This document shows positions 10,008 through 22,232 of a stretch of DNA of 51,310 nt, in pieces. Under the pieces are notes generated by a model. That model saw only the letters and a list, made by a program, of their open reading frames with translations, made no database searches and was not told where the DNA came from. Numbering within the stretch: position 1 is the first letter of the stretch; each line of letters starts with the position of its first letter. The translations under genes were made by a program, and so were the position numbers. This DNA comes from CAZVYN01 sp964631125 (GTDB lineage Bacteria > Eisenbacteria > RBG-16-71-46 > CAIMUX01), in contig CAZVYN010000023.1 in the NCBI GenBank assembly GCA_964631125.1, positions 1 through 51,310 of the forward strand. The letters are read 5' to 3'.

Positions 10008-10507
10008 TCAAAACGTGCTCGCGACGAGCTCCTTCAGCATGTTGCTGGCATTCGTGTTCTGAGGATCCAGATCCAGCGACTTGCGATATGACCGGATGGA
10101 GAGTTCGGTCTGGCCCGCGGCTCGGCAGGCCTCGCCGAGACTGTCGTAGGCGTTGGACGACGTCGGGTAGACCGTCGCATTGAGTTGGAAGATTGCGACA
10201 GCTTCGGCGCTCCGTTTCGACTGCAGCAGGCGATAGCCGAGTGAGTTGAGTTCGCCCTCCCTGAAGTCGTACGTGTCGGGAACAGGGCGTCCAAACCGTC
10301 GACGATGGGGCTCCCGACGTACTGGCGCGGCCCGAGCAACTCGCCCTTCGCGAACCTGGCGCGCCACTCCAGATGGATCGGGGCGCCGACAGCGAGGCGG
10401 GCCGATGCCGCGCTCTCGATGGCGGTGACGCGACGGTCCGCGATGACGACGGTCATGTCCGGCCTCATTGGCGCACCCGTCGCGTCGATGACGTTCACAT
10501 GAGTCAA
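10008..10507 (-). pseudogene. Decayed chimera: amidohydrolase N-terminus followed by a TPR tail in another frame
   Basis: Read on the minus strand, one frame gives a recognisable start of a metal-dependent amidohydrolase (LTHVNVIDATGAPM, RPDMTVVIADRRVTAI). It jumps directly to a piece normally found much further along such enzymes (RFAKGELLGPRQYVGSPIVDG). The metal-binding HxH segment and the whole catalytic barrel are missing. In a different frame the region continues as the C-terminal TPR tail typical of serine hydrolases or other enzymes (FREGELNSLGYRLLQSK, YDSLGEACRAAGQTELSI, YRKSLDLDPQNTNASNMLKEL), stopping at 10008. So there is at least one large internal deletion and one frame change. 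The amidohydrolase frame is open upstream of 10507 into the region before the SNF2 gene, so the original gene was probably longer. Confidence 0.7.
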
Positions 10508-10616
10508 GACGAGCCGATCGGATGCGCGACCGGACGTTGCGAAAGCCAGACAAGCTCGTTTCGGGGGCTACATGGGGCTTGGACGAAGTGGGCGTCTTGT
10601 GCGATGAAAGTCGGCC

Positions 10617-13600
10617 ATGCCCCTCGTCTACCTGCCCGATACGAACTTCTTCTTCCTCTGGGGATCAGATACCGGGTTGCTCGCGCTGTCCGCGTTGGGA
10701 CGGAACGCGAAAGAGAGTCGCGCCGAGCTTGTGACGCCCCGGGGCCGCCAGCAAGTGGACGGGTTCTCGCTCCCATTGATCGAGACGATGTCCAATCTCG
10801 CCGTGGTTCCGGCGGGGGCGCTCGAGGCGCTTCCTGGCTCGGTGGCGACCTGGGCTCTGGCGAGCAAGCTCGCGCTGGAGCTTGTCGCGCGCGAGCGCGT
10901 GGTTCCGACGATCGTGAGGCGGGGCGGTCGGATCGAGGCGTGCTGGGGCGTGGCTCTCTCGGCCAGCGAAGACACAGCCCGGGTCGCGGCGCTGGCGCGG
11001 AGCATGTCGCCGGCGGCGCATGCCGTGCCCGTCCCGAATGGATCGACGCGGGACGTCTGGTCTCCGGAGGGATTGCTCCGCACGTACCTGGATGCCGCGG
11101 TCGACGCTCTGGTCCGCGCCTCTAGGGGGAGCCCAGAGTTGCTCGGCGCGAGGCAGAAACGGGCCGGGCGCACGGACGGTCCCACCAGCCGATCATCCTG
11201 GGAGCAGCGTTGGCGCGCCGCGCTGGAAGGACCCCAACGAACGTTCGACACCATCGGCTTCGCCGAGCGATCCGTCGTAGATGAACTCGAGCACTGGGGC
11301 GAACCGGCGGTGGGCGCGCGGGATCGACTGCGCGCGTGCTTCCGATTGGATCTGCCCGAGTCGGACCTCGATCCTTTCGTCTTGCGCTTCCTCTTGCAGT
11401 CGCCGGACGACCCGAGCTTGCTCGTGCCGGCGTCCGAAGTCTGGAAAACGACGGGGCGCAGCCTGGCGAAACTCGGGCGCGCGTTTCGGGATCCGCAGGA
11501 GTCGCTGCTCGAGGCGCTCGGCCGGGCGGCGCGGCTCTTCGACCCGATCCGGTTATCTCTTGCCCAGGCGCGGCCTGAGGCCATCCAGCTAGATCCGATG
11601 ACGGCGTGGGCGTTCCTCCGAGAAGGCGCAGCCGCGCTCGCGGACGCGGGCTTCGGCGTGATCGTTCCGAGTGAGCTGACCGCGGCCGGGCAGCGTCGAC
11701 TCCGCCTGCGCATGAGGGTGGGAGGCGGGAAGAAGCCCCCCGGCATCGTCGATGGAATTGCCGGGCTCGGCATGGATCAGTTGCTCTCCGTCGATTGGGC
11801 CGCAGTGATCGGCGAGGAGCTCCTGACGGTCCGCGAGCTGACCGCTCTCGCCAAGCACAAGGCGCCGCTCATCCGCTTCCGGGGGCTTTGGATCGTCGTC
11901 GATCCGCGCGAGATTGCCGAGATCCAGAAGCGCGTGGCAGACGGTCCGACGCGCATGCCCGTGTGCGAAGCCATGCAGGCAGTTCTCTCGGGCGGGTTCC
12001 GACAAGGGGCGCTCTCCGTCGCGGTTTCCGCCACGGGGAGCTTTGCTCAGATGCTCGAACGGATGCGGCAATGCGCCTCGAACGGCGTGTCGGCGCCGGA
12101 CGACCTGCGAGCCACCTTGCGACCGTACCAAGAGCGGGGTCTCGCCTGGCTCTCGACGATGGGCTCGCTCGGTCTCGGCGCCTGTCTTGCCGATGACATG
12201 GGCCTCGGCAAGACGATGCAGATCCTGGCGTTCTTGCTCCGGCGCGTGGACGAGGCGCCTTCGGATCGGCGGCCGACCTTGCTCGTGGCGCCCACCTCGG
12301 TGGTGGGCAATTGGGAGAGGGAGATCGAACGGTTCGCGCCGTCTCTCGAGGTGGCGCCGCATTTCGGCATCGAGCGCTCGCGCAACGTGAAGGACTTTCC
12401 TCGACGGCCGGGCTCGCTCGTCGTGACGACATACGGTGTCCTGCGTCGAGATGCCAAGCTGCTCGCGCGAGTCGATTGGTCGGCCGTCGTGCTCGACGAG
12501 GCGCAGAACATCAAGAACGCCGCGTCCGCGACGGCGCGCGCCGCGCGGGCGCTCCGGGCTCCCCACCGTTTCGCTCTCACCGGAACGCCCGTCGAGAATC
12601 GGCTCGCCGAACTATGGTCGATCCTCGAGTTCGCGAATCCAGGGCTGCTCGGATCGCTGGAGTCGTTCCGGCGGGACTTCGCGCTGCCGATCGAGCGCTA
12701 TGGCAACGACGAGGCGGCCGAGCGACTGCGACGGATCGTGGGTCCGTTCCTCCTGCGGCGACTGAAGAGCGATCCTGCGATCATCCGTGACCTGCCAGCC
12801 AAGCACGAGATGAAGGTGATCTGTACTCTCACGCGCGAGCAGGCGACACTGTACAAAGCCGTGGTCGACGAGGAGATGAGGCGCATCGCGGAGTCCGACG
12901 GGATCGAGCGGCGAGGGCGTGTTCTCGCCTTGCTCGTGTACTTGAAGCAGATCTGCAATCACCCCGCACAGTATCTCTCGGAGAAGGGCCCGCTCCCGAA
13001 GCGATCTGGAAAGCTCACGCGCGTCACGGCGATGCTCGACGAGGCGGTCGCGTCGGGAGACAAGGCGCTCGTCTTCACGCAGTTCCGTGAGATGGGCGAC
13101 CGGCTCGTCGAGCATCTCGAGACCAGCCTGGCCTGCGAGGTCGTCTTCTTGCACGGCGGCACTCCGAAGAAGGCGCGTGACGAGATGGTCCGCCGTTTCC
13201 AGGAGGAGCCGCGAGGACCCCGCGTGTTCGTATTGTCGCTCAAAGCAGGCGGCACGGGCCTGAACCTCACCGCCGCGAATCACGTCTTCCACTACGACCG
13301 CTGGTGGAATCCGGCCGTCGAGGACCAGGCGACGGATCGCGCGCACCGGATCGGACAACGGCGCGCCGTGCAGGTGCACAAACTGGTTTGCGCCGGCACC
13401 GTCGAGGAGAAGGTCGACCGGCTGCTCGAGCAGAAGCGCAGTCTCGCCGCGAGGATCGTCGGTGCGGGCGAGCGATGGATCACGGAGATGGGGGACGGCG
13501 AGCTGCGCGAGCTGTTCGCGCTCTCGAAGGACGCCGTCGTGGGAGCCGAGGACGGCGGCGATGAAGACAGCGAAGGCGGGGAGGACGAAGGGCGCCGCGA

Positions 13601-13679
13601 TCCTCCTTTGCGATCCGCACCCCTCGCCCCGCGGCGACAGCGGACGGTTGGCGGCGTGCCCGCGGGAGTCGGGCCATGA
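10617..13679 (+). CDS. SNF2-family DNA helicase/ATPase (HelZ-like, DUF3670 N-terminal region)
   Basis: This 1020-residue protein has a long N-terminal part that includes an SNF2-associated DUF3670-like region (roughly residues 350-480). The SNF2 ATPase core follows: Walker A DDMGLGKTMQ (Lys532), Walker B DEAQ (627-630), then the helicase C-terminal lobe with GGTGLNLTAANHVFHYDRWW and DRAHRIGQRRAVQVHK. An acidic, then basic, tail follows residue 985. The architecture matches bacterial SNF2 proteins such as mycobacterial HelZ. These translocate on DNA and remodel protein-DNA complexes. It overlaps by ATGA with the SWIM zinc-finger gene, a pairing seen in many bacteria. Whether it serves repair, transcription recycling or defence cannot be told from sequence. 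Confidence 0.92.
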   Translation: MPLVYLPDTNFFFLWGSDTGLLALSALGRNAKESRAELVTPRGRQQVDGFSLPLIETMSNLAVVPAGALEALPGSVATWALASKLALELVARERVVPTIVRRGGRIEACWGVALSASEDTARVAALARSMSPAAHAVPVPNGSTRDVWSPEGLLRTYLDAAVDALVRASRGSPELLGARQKRAGRTDGPTSRSSWEQRWRAALEGPQRTFDTIGFAERSVVDELEHWGEPAVGARDRLRACFRLDLPESDLDPFVLRFLLQSPDDPSLLVPASEVWKTTGRSLAKLGRAFRDPQESLLEALGRAARLFDPIRLSLAQARPEAIQLDPMTAWAFLREGAAALADAGFGVIVPSELTAAGQRRLRLRMRVGGGKKPPGIVDGIAGLGMDQLLSVDWAAVIGEELLTVRELTALAKHKAPLIRFRGLWIVVDPREIAEIQKRVADGPTRMPVCEAMQAVLSGGFRQGALSVAVSATGSFAQMLERMRQCASNGVSAPDDLRATLRPYQERGLAWLSTMGSLGLGACLADDMGLGKTMQILAFLLRRVDEAPSDRRPTLLVAPTSVVGNWEREIERFAPSLEVAPHFGIERSRNVKDFPRRPGSLVVTTYGVLRRDAKLLARVDWSAVVLDEAQNIKNAASATARAARALRAPHRFALTGTPVENRLAELWSILEFANPGLLGSLESFRRDFALPIERYGNDEAAERLRRIVGPFLLRRLKSDPAIIRDLPAKHEMKVICTLTREQATLYKAVVDEEMRRIAESDGIERRGRVLALLVYLKQICNHPAQYLSEKGPLPKRSGKLTRVTAMLDEAVASGDKALVFTQFREMGDRLVEHLETSLACEVVFLHGGTPKKARDEMVRRFQEEPRGPRVFVLSLKAGGTGLNLTAANHVFHYDRWWNPAVEDQATDRAHRIGQRRAVQVHKLVCAGTVEEKVDRLLEQKRSLAARIVGAGERWITEMGDGELRELFALSKDAVVGAEDGGDEDSEGGEDEGRRDPPLRSAPLAPRRQRTVGGVPAGVGP

Positions 13680-14737
13680 CGCGCCGGGACCGCTGGGGCT
13701 GGTATCCACGCGCGCCGAAGAAGCCGCCGCCGGCGACTGGCATCAAGGTCAAGAAGCCGGGCTCGAGCTGGTGGGGACAGCGGTGGATCGAAGCGCTCCA
13801 AGTTGTCCTGCGCGGTGACTCCGGTCGACTGGCTCGGGGCCGTACCTACGCGCGCGCCGGTCGAACGCACGACCTTGTCGTGAAGGACGGGCGGGTAACG
13901 GCCAAGGTCACGGGCTCGCGGTCGACTCCCTACAAGATCACGATCCGGCTCGCCCGGATCCCCGACTCTGCGTGGGAGAAAGCGATCGCAGGGATGGCCG
14001 CCAAGGCGCAGTTCGCGGCCGACCTGCTTGCCGGTGAGTTGCCGCGGGAAATCGACGAAGTTTTCCGCGGGGCGCGCACGAGCCTCTTCCCCGCGAAACG
14101 AGCCGACATCGAGACGAGCTGCACGTGCCCGGACTGGGGCGATCCGTGCAAGCATGTCGCGGCCTCGCACTATGTGCTCGGGGACGCGCTCGACCGAGAT
14201 CCTTTCCTCTTGTTCGAGTTGCGTGGTCGCACGAGGGAGCAGGTCCTCGAAGCGCTCCGTTCAGCCCGCTCCTCGGGAGCGACGAAGAAGGCGCGCCCGG
14301 CTACCTCGAAGCAGCCCGCGGCGGCGGAGATCGAGATTCCCAAGGTGAGCATCGGCCGCCTCACGGCCGCCACCTACGACAAGCCCTGCGGCCCACTTCC
14401 TGCCTTGCATCTGTCGTTCGACGAGCCTCCAGCGGAGGGAGCACTCTTGCGCCAGCTCGGGGCGCCGCCTGGGTGGCAGGGCGACGCTTCTCCAGCGGAC
14501 CTCCTGGCGCCGCTCGTCCGCGCAGCGGCCCAGAGAGCGCGCGAGATCGCCCTGGGCGAGCCAGAGACCGACGCGAGAGGCAGCCAGCCGACCCGATCTG
14601 CCACGGGTCCTGCGGCCGAACGGAGATCGAAGTCGGCCAGACCTGGGACGCCGGAGAGTCGGGCCGTCTCCAAAGCCCCGAGAGAGAAGGGGGAGGCGAA
14701 GCGCCGCGCGGGGAGTGCGAAACGCCGGGGTGACTGA
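13676..14737 (+). CDS. SWIM zinc-finger protein, partner of the SNF2 helicase
   Basis: The ATG at 13676 overlaps the helicase stop (ATGA), indicating translational coupling. The 353-residue protein carries a textbook SWIM zinc finger of the form CxC-x6-CxH: Cys149, Cys151, Cys158 and His160 in TSCTCPDWGDPCKH. The N-terminus (WWGQRWIEAL, Arg-rich) and the segment before the finger match the bacterial SWIM family that accompanies SNF2 helicases. The C-terminal 90 residues are rich in Lys, Arg, Ser and Ala and look disordered, perhaps binding DNA non-specifically. SWIM domains mediate DNA or protein contacts, so this is probably the targeting subunit of the SNF2 enzyme. Confidence 0.88.
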   Translation: MTRRDRWGWYPRAPKKPPPATGIKVKKPGSSWWGQRWIEALQVVLRGDSGRLARGRTYARAGRTHDLVVKDGRVTAKVTGSRSTPYKITIRLARIPDSAWEKAIAGMAAKAQFAADLLAGELPREIDEVFRGARTSLFPAKRADIETSCTCPDWGDPCKHVAASHYVLGDALDRDPFLLFELRGRTREQVLEALRSARSSGATKKARPATSKQPAAAEIEIPKVSIGRLTAATYDKPCGPLPALHLSFDEPPAEGALLRQLGAPPGWQGDASPADLLAPLVRAAAQRAREIALGEPETDARGSQPTRSATGPAAERRSKSARPGTPESRAVSKAPREKGEAKRRAGSAKRRGD

Positions 14738-14777
14738 GCACGGCGAAGGTGCGCGAGTCTGTTCGACGGATTTCGTC

Positions 14778-14798
14778 GGTATGACATATCGTCATACC
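14778..14798. promoter_or_regulatory. Palindromic operator of the toxin-antitoxin operon
   Basis: GGTATGAC and GTCATACC form a perfect 8-base inverted repeat separated by the 5-base spacer ATATC, ending 12 bases before the antitoxin ATG. Ribbon-helix-helix antitoxins bind such palindromes to repress their own operon. The AT-rich centre may overlap the -10 region. The GAGGTG ribosome site follows at 14801-14806. Confidence 0.75.
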
Positions 14799-14810
14799 AA
14801 GAGGTGAAGC

Positions 14811-15053
14811 ATGGCCCGAGCCAAGGTAGCGATCTCCCTCGAGGAGGGCACACTCGACCGTCTGGACCGTCTCGTCCGTCGAGCGGTTTTTCCCAATCGC
14901 AGCCAGGCGATCCAGATAGCCGTCGAGGAGAAGCTGGAGAGAATCGAACGAAGCCGGCTTGCCCGCGAGTGCGCCAAGCTGGATCCAGAGTTCGAGCAGT
15001 CACTGGCTGAGGAAGGCATGTCCGAAGATTCGTCCGAATGGCCCGAATACTGA
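14811..15053 (+). CDS. Ribbon-helix-helix antitoxin (CopG/MazE-like)
   Basis: This 80-residue protein begins with a typical RHH strand and helices (KVAISLEEGTLDRLDRLVRR, then NRSQAIQIAVEEKLERI). An acidic C-terminal tail (LDPEFEQSLAEEGM, ending EDSSEWPEY) would neutralise the toxin. It is preceded by a good ribosome site (GAGGTG) and a perfect palindromic operator. Its 3' end overlaps the toxin gene start by 16 bases, the normal arrangement for co-translated toxin-antitoxin pairs. Expected role: bind and inhibit the downstream MazF/PemK nuclease and repress the operon. Confidence 0.9.
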   Translation: MARAKVAISLEEGTLDRLDRLVRRAVFPNRSQAIQIAVEEKLERIERSRLARECAKLDPEFEQSLAEEGMSEDSSEWPEY

Positions 15054-15376
15054 GAGGCGAGATTCGCTGGGCCGACTTGAACCCCGTGCGGGGCCACGAG
15101 CAATCCCGCCAGCGTCCGGTCCTCATCCTGAGCCACGATGTTTTCAATGAACGCTCCGGCACCGTCATCGCGGTGGCGCTCACGAGTCAACCTCAGAAGT
15201 CTGGGTTTCCGTTGACCCTCGAATTGGACGTGAAGGCCCTTCCGAAGCGATCCTGGGTGAAGATCAGCCAGATTCGCACGCTCTCGATCGAGCGCATCGG
15301 AAAGCGCCTGGGTCGGGCGGCTCCAGAAGAGATCGCGCAAGTGGTCGAGGGGCTGATCGAGATCATCGGAGCGTAA
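15038..15376 (+). CDS. MazF/PemK-type endoribonuclease toxin
   Basis: The 112-residue product has the MazF/PemK fold signatures: RGEIRWADLNPVRGHEQSRQ at the start, RPVLILSHDVFN, then VAVALTS-like strand and SWVKISQIRTLS, ending in a helix that lies against the core. The Arg and Ser/Thr residues in the HEQSRQRP and SQIRT segments correspond to the usual RNA-cleaving site. It overlaps the antitoxin coding region, so the start at 15038 depends on translational coupling. It would cleave mRNA at short specific sequences when freed from the antitoxin. No sign of decay is seen, so the pair is probably functional. Confidence 0.92.
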   Translation: MARILRGEIRWADLNPVRGHEQSRQRPVLILSHDVFNERSGTVIAVALTSQPQKSGFPLTLELDVKALPKRSWVKISQIRTLSIERIGKRLGRAAPEEIAQVVEGLIEIIGA

Positions 15377-15523
15377 TGCCGGGATCGTCCGGAACGCGTC
15401 GCACCACGCGATCTTCCCTATGATCGCCGAGCGCTGGCCCGGCGGCGGCGGCATCGCGAGGACCTCTGGTAGGGTTGCGTTCGCGCACTTCTTCCGTCCC
15501 GACCGTCGGGTATCTTCCTCGGC

Positions 15524-19483
<3,960 letters not shown>

Positions 19484-19499
19484 CCTCCGCTCGCGCCCG

Positions 19500-20630
19500 T
19501 CAGTTGCTCGCGGCGGATCGTCCCGGCAGCCACACCCGGAAGGTCGAGCCGACCCCCTCGGCGCTCTCGACAGTCACCTTGCCCCCGTGCGCCTCGGTGA
19601 ACATCTTGACGATGACGAGTCCGAGTCCGGTGCTCTCCTCGTCCTGCGGATCGGCCACGCCCTTCTCGAAGACGACCTCGAGGATCTCGGCGGGAATGCC
19701 GCTGCCGTTGTCGCGGACCCAGCACTCGACGCCTTCCTTGCTCTCCATCTCGAGCTCGAGCGCCCCGACGACCACTTCTCCGCGGGGGGCATACTTGATC
19801 GCATTGGCGATCATGTTCTCGAAGATCCTGCGCAAGTGTCCGGCGTCGGCGTAGACGATGATTTCGTCGGGGACGTCGTTGATCAAGCGGGCGCTCGCGG
19901 CGGCGGCCAGTGGTTGCAGATCGTGCAGCAAGGATTCGACGAGCGGCCAGAGATCGAAGGATCGCCGCTGCAGGACGAGGCCCGACTCTTCCTGGAGATT
20001 CGTGTTCTCCTCCAGGACCTTGGAGACCAGCTCTTGCAGGCGTCGGACGTTCCGCCGGAGGGTTCGGAGTATCCGGGCCTCCTTGGGGCTGGCGCTGGTT
20101 TGGCCGTCGCCCAGCTCCAAGAGCTCCGCCGACAACGAGATCGCGCTGAGCGGAGTCCGCAGGTCATGGGCGACGAAGGCGAGATACTCTTCCCGGCGCC
20201 GCTTGACGTCCGAGGCTTGTCGCTCCGCATAGGTCTGCACCGCCAGCCCGATCGCCCCATCGAAGATCTTGTTGATGAGGTGGAGCGGCTTCCCCTGCAG
20301 GCTCAATCCGTGGCTATCGGCCAGGTCGTGGATGCAGGCGCGCATGATGTTGTATTCCGCGACGACTTCCTCGAGGTCGAACCCGTCCTTCAACCGCTGG
20401 ATGCCGTGAGAAGGCGGGCTCCCCTCGCGAAGCGCCTCCGGGATGGTCTTTTCGTCTCGAGTCATGAACGCGACGGCCAGCTCATCCAGCAGGGACGGGA
20501 CATGATCATTCAGTGTGGGGGTGTCGAGGCCCGCGGCGGAAGGAAGCTGCCGCACCTGTTCTCTCCAACGAGCGAGCAACGCATCGCGGTGGCGGCGGGT
20601 GAGCGCCGCCAGTGTCTCCAACTCGCTCAT
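19500..20630 (-). CDS. Cytoplasmic sensor histidine kinase with RsbRD-like N-terminal domain
   Basis: The 376-residue protein has no membrane segments. Residues 10-140 resemble the RsbRD_N all-alpha domain (LLARWREQVRQLP, DEYN-like EEVVAEYNIMRACI) found on stress-related kinases and RsbR antagonists. A HisKA dimerisation helix with phospho-acceptor His155 (AFVAHDLRTPL) follows. The HATPase domain carries the N box (ENMIANAIKYAP), G1 (DNGSGIP), F and G2 (STGLGLVIV) motifs. No response regulator is adjacent, so it is an orphan kinase. It probably senses an intracellular signal. The coding region ends 17 bases from the mfd stop on the opposite strand. Confidence 0.93.
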   Translation of the reverse strand: MSELETLAALTRRHRDALLARWREQVRQLPSAAGLDTPTLNDHVPSLLDELAVAFMTRDEKTIPEALREGSPPSHGIQRLKDGFDLEEVVAEYNIMRACIHDLADSHGLSLQGKPLHLINKIFDGAIGLAVQTYAERQASDVKRRREEYLAFVAHDLRTPLSAISLSAELLELGDGQTSASPKEARILRTLRRNVRRLQELVSKVLEENTNLQEESGLVLQRRSFDLWPLVESLLHDLQPLAAAASARLINDVPDEIIVYADAGHLRRIFENMIANAIKYAPRGEVVVGALELEMESKEGVECWVRDNGSGIPAEILEVVFEKGVADPQDEESTGLGLVIVKMFTEAHGGKVTVESAEGVGSTFRVWLPGRSAASN

Positions 20631-20842
20631 GCCGCTAACCTCGCTTTCGCCCCGGGAATTCCTGAGGACGGGGAGTCTGCCAGAGGCCGAGGTCGGTGTG
20701 CGAGCCTTAACCGCGCGTTCGAGATGCGAACCGCGAACGCCCGTGGCGCTGAGTGAGACAGCGACAAACGGGCGCGGTCTCGCGACTCACGGGAGAAAAC
20801 GGAGTTGGGGGACGGAACCGGACAGCGCAGAATCATCGCGCG

Positions 20843-21394
20843 ATGAACGGTGCCGCCTACCTCGATTCGTCCCGCCACGAGTTCCGCCGTCTGCAGACGC
20901 TCGCGGACGGCGCGCTGGCGCAAGTGACCGACCCGCAGTTCTTCGCGACGCTCGACCCGGAGTCGAACAGCCTCGCGATCCTTGTCAAACATGTGGGCGG
21001 GAATCTGCGGTCGCGGTGGGTGGATTTCCTGACGACGGACGGAGAGAAGCCGGACCGAAGGCGCGATCTGGAGTTCGTCCTCGGACCCGAGGACACTCGC
21101 GCGACGCTGACCGAGAGTTGGACCGCGGGATGGAACGCCCTGCACGCGGCCATCGACCCGCTCCAACCCGATGATCTCGAGCGCCTCGTCACGATTCGCG
21201 GCGAACCGCACACGGTGCTCGCGGCGATCCAGCGGCAGGTTGCGCACTATGGCTATCACGTGGGACAGATCGTGTTCCTGGCGAAGCACTGGGCCGGCGC
21301 CGACTGGACGAGCCTCTCGATTCCGCGCGGCGCGTCGGACGGTTTCAACGCACGGATGGCCGATCGTTTCCCAGGAGAGGGTCCGCCTCGCTAG
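20843..21394 (+). CDS. DinB/DUF1572 superfamily protein
   Basis: I choose the ATG at 20843, because the family starts a few residues before the conserved SRHEFRRLQTLADGAL helix. An upstream in-frame GTG adds an unconvincing tail. The 183-residue protein matches the DUF1572 branch of the DinB four-helix bundle: SNSLAILVKHVGGNLRSRW and, near the end, RQVAHYGYHVGQIVFLAKH. Conserved histidines (in KHVGG, AHYGYHVG) would bind a divalent metal. DinB-like proteins include thiol-dependent transferases and detoxification enzymes, but the substrate is unknown. Its last 50 bases overlap antisense with the end of the methyltransferase gene. Confidence 0.88.
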   Translation: MNGAAYLDSSRHEFRRLQTLADGALAQVTDPQFFATLDPESNSLAILVKHVGGNLRSRWVDFLTTDGEKPDRRRDLEFVLGPEDTRATLTESWTAGWNALHAAIDPLQPDDLERLVTIRGEPHTVLAAIQRQVAHYGYHVGQIVFLAKHWAGADWTSLSIPRGASDGFNARMADRFPGEGPPR

Positions 21395-22232
21395 TTCTCA
21401 CCGCCACGATCTCCAGTACCCCCGGCGTGAACTGCAGCGCGTTCGGGCTCCGTTCCCTCTCGTCGAACGCCGCGTGGATTACGCTCGCGCGCTCCGGTGA
21501 GACCGCTCCGAGCGACACCAGGCGTTCCAGGCCGACGTCGAGGAACGACTTGGGCCAATGCCAGCGCAGTTCGCCGGGACGCACAGGGTCGACGTAAGGT
21601 CGCAGACTGACGACCTCGAATCCGGTTTCTCGCAACCACGTCGGCAGCTCGAGGCCGATGTTCGGCTCGCCCCCGCTCGCTCGCCAGGTCGAGATCACGG
21701 CGGCGACGAACTCGTCGAACTCCGAGCAGCGCGGAGCGAACTGCCAGGTCGAGTAGTCGAAGTACTCATGCACGACGAGCGTCGCGCCGGGGCGCAGCGC
21801 GGCATGCAAGCGGCTCAGCAGTCCCCGCGGCTGCTTCAGGAACGCGAAGACCCAGCGGACCCAGGCGCCGTCGGCGAGCTCCGCGGCCGCCACGTTCGGC
21901 AGCGCACCCGATTCGAGATCGAGCTCGACCGGCGTGATCTGCGAGAGGCCGCGCGTTCGGATCGTCGCCTCGAGCGTATCGATGAAGCGTCGCGATTGGT
22001 CGATCGCGTAGACGCGTCCCGTCGGTCCGACGAGTTCGGCCAGGTCGACGGAGGCGTGGCCCGGTCCGCAGCCGACGTCGAGCAGCGTCTGCCCGACATC
22101 GAAGCCGGCGCGCGTCCAGGCATCCCAGGTGCGCGATCGCCAAACACGATGTTGCAGCGCGAGCCGCGCGACCTCGGCGTCGTGCGTGCCCAGGACGTAC
22201 TCGCGCTCACTTCCGGTCGACGACTGACTCAT
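21345..22232 (-). CDS. SAM-dependent class I methyltransferase
   Basis: The start is the ATG ending at 22232; a longer frame upstream would run through ada. The 295-residue protein contains motif I LLDVGCGPGHASVDLAEL, the acidic loop ending strand 2 (YAIDQSRRF), and a post-motif region WVFAFLKQPRGLLSRLHAALRPGATLVVHEY. This is typical of UbiE/Methyltransf_25-type enzymes acting on small molecules. It overlaps ada by 26 bases and is probably translated after it as one unit. That suggests, but does not prove, a role connected with alkylation or stress. The substrate cannot be predicted. Confidence 0.87.
   Translation of the reverse strand: MSQSSTGSEREYVLGTHDAEVARLALQHRVWRSRTWDAWTRAGFDVGQTLLDVGCGPGHASVDLAELVGPTGRVYAIDQSRRFIDTLEATIRTRGLSQITPVELDLESGALPNVAAAELADGAWVRWVFAFLKQPRGLLSRLHAALRPGATLVVHEYFDYSTWQFAPRCSEFDEFVAAVISTWRASGGEPNIGLELPTWLRETGFEVVSLRPYVDPVRPGELRWHWPKSFLDVGLERLVSLGAVSPERASVIHAAFDERERSPNALQFTPGVLEIVAVRTSEADPLLGNDRPSVR

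Noticed and set aside
14811..15376. Type II toxin-antitoxin pair as part of a larger phage-defence operon with the SNF2 gene
   Set aside because: The pair has its own palindromic operator and ribosome site and a 73-base spacer, so it looks like an independent unit. Only the neighbourhood is reported.
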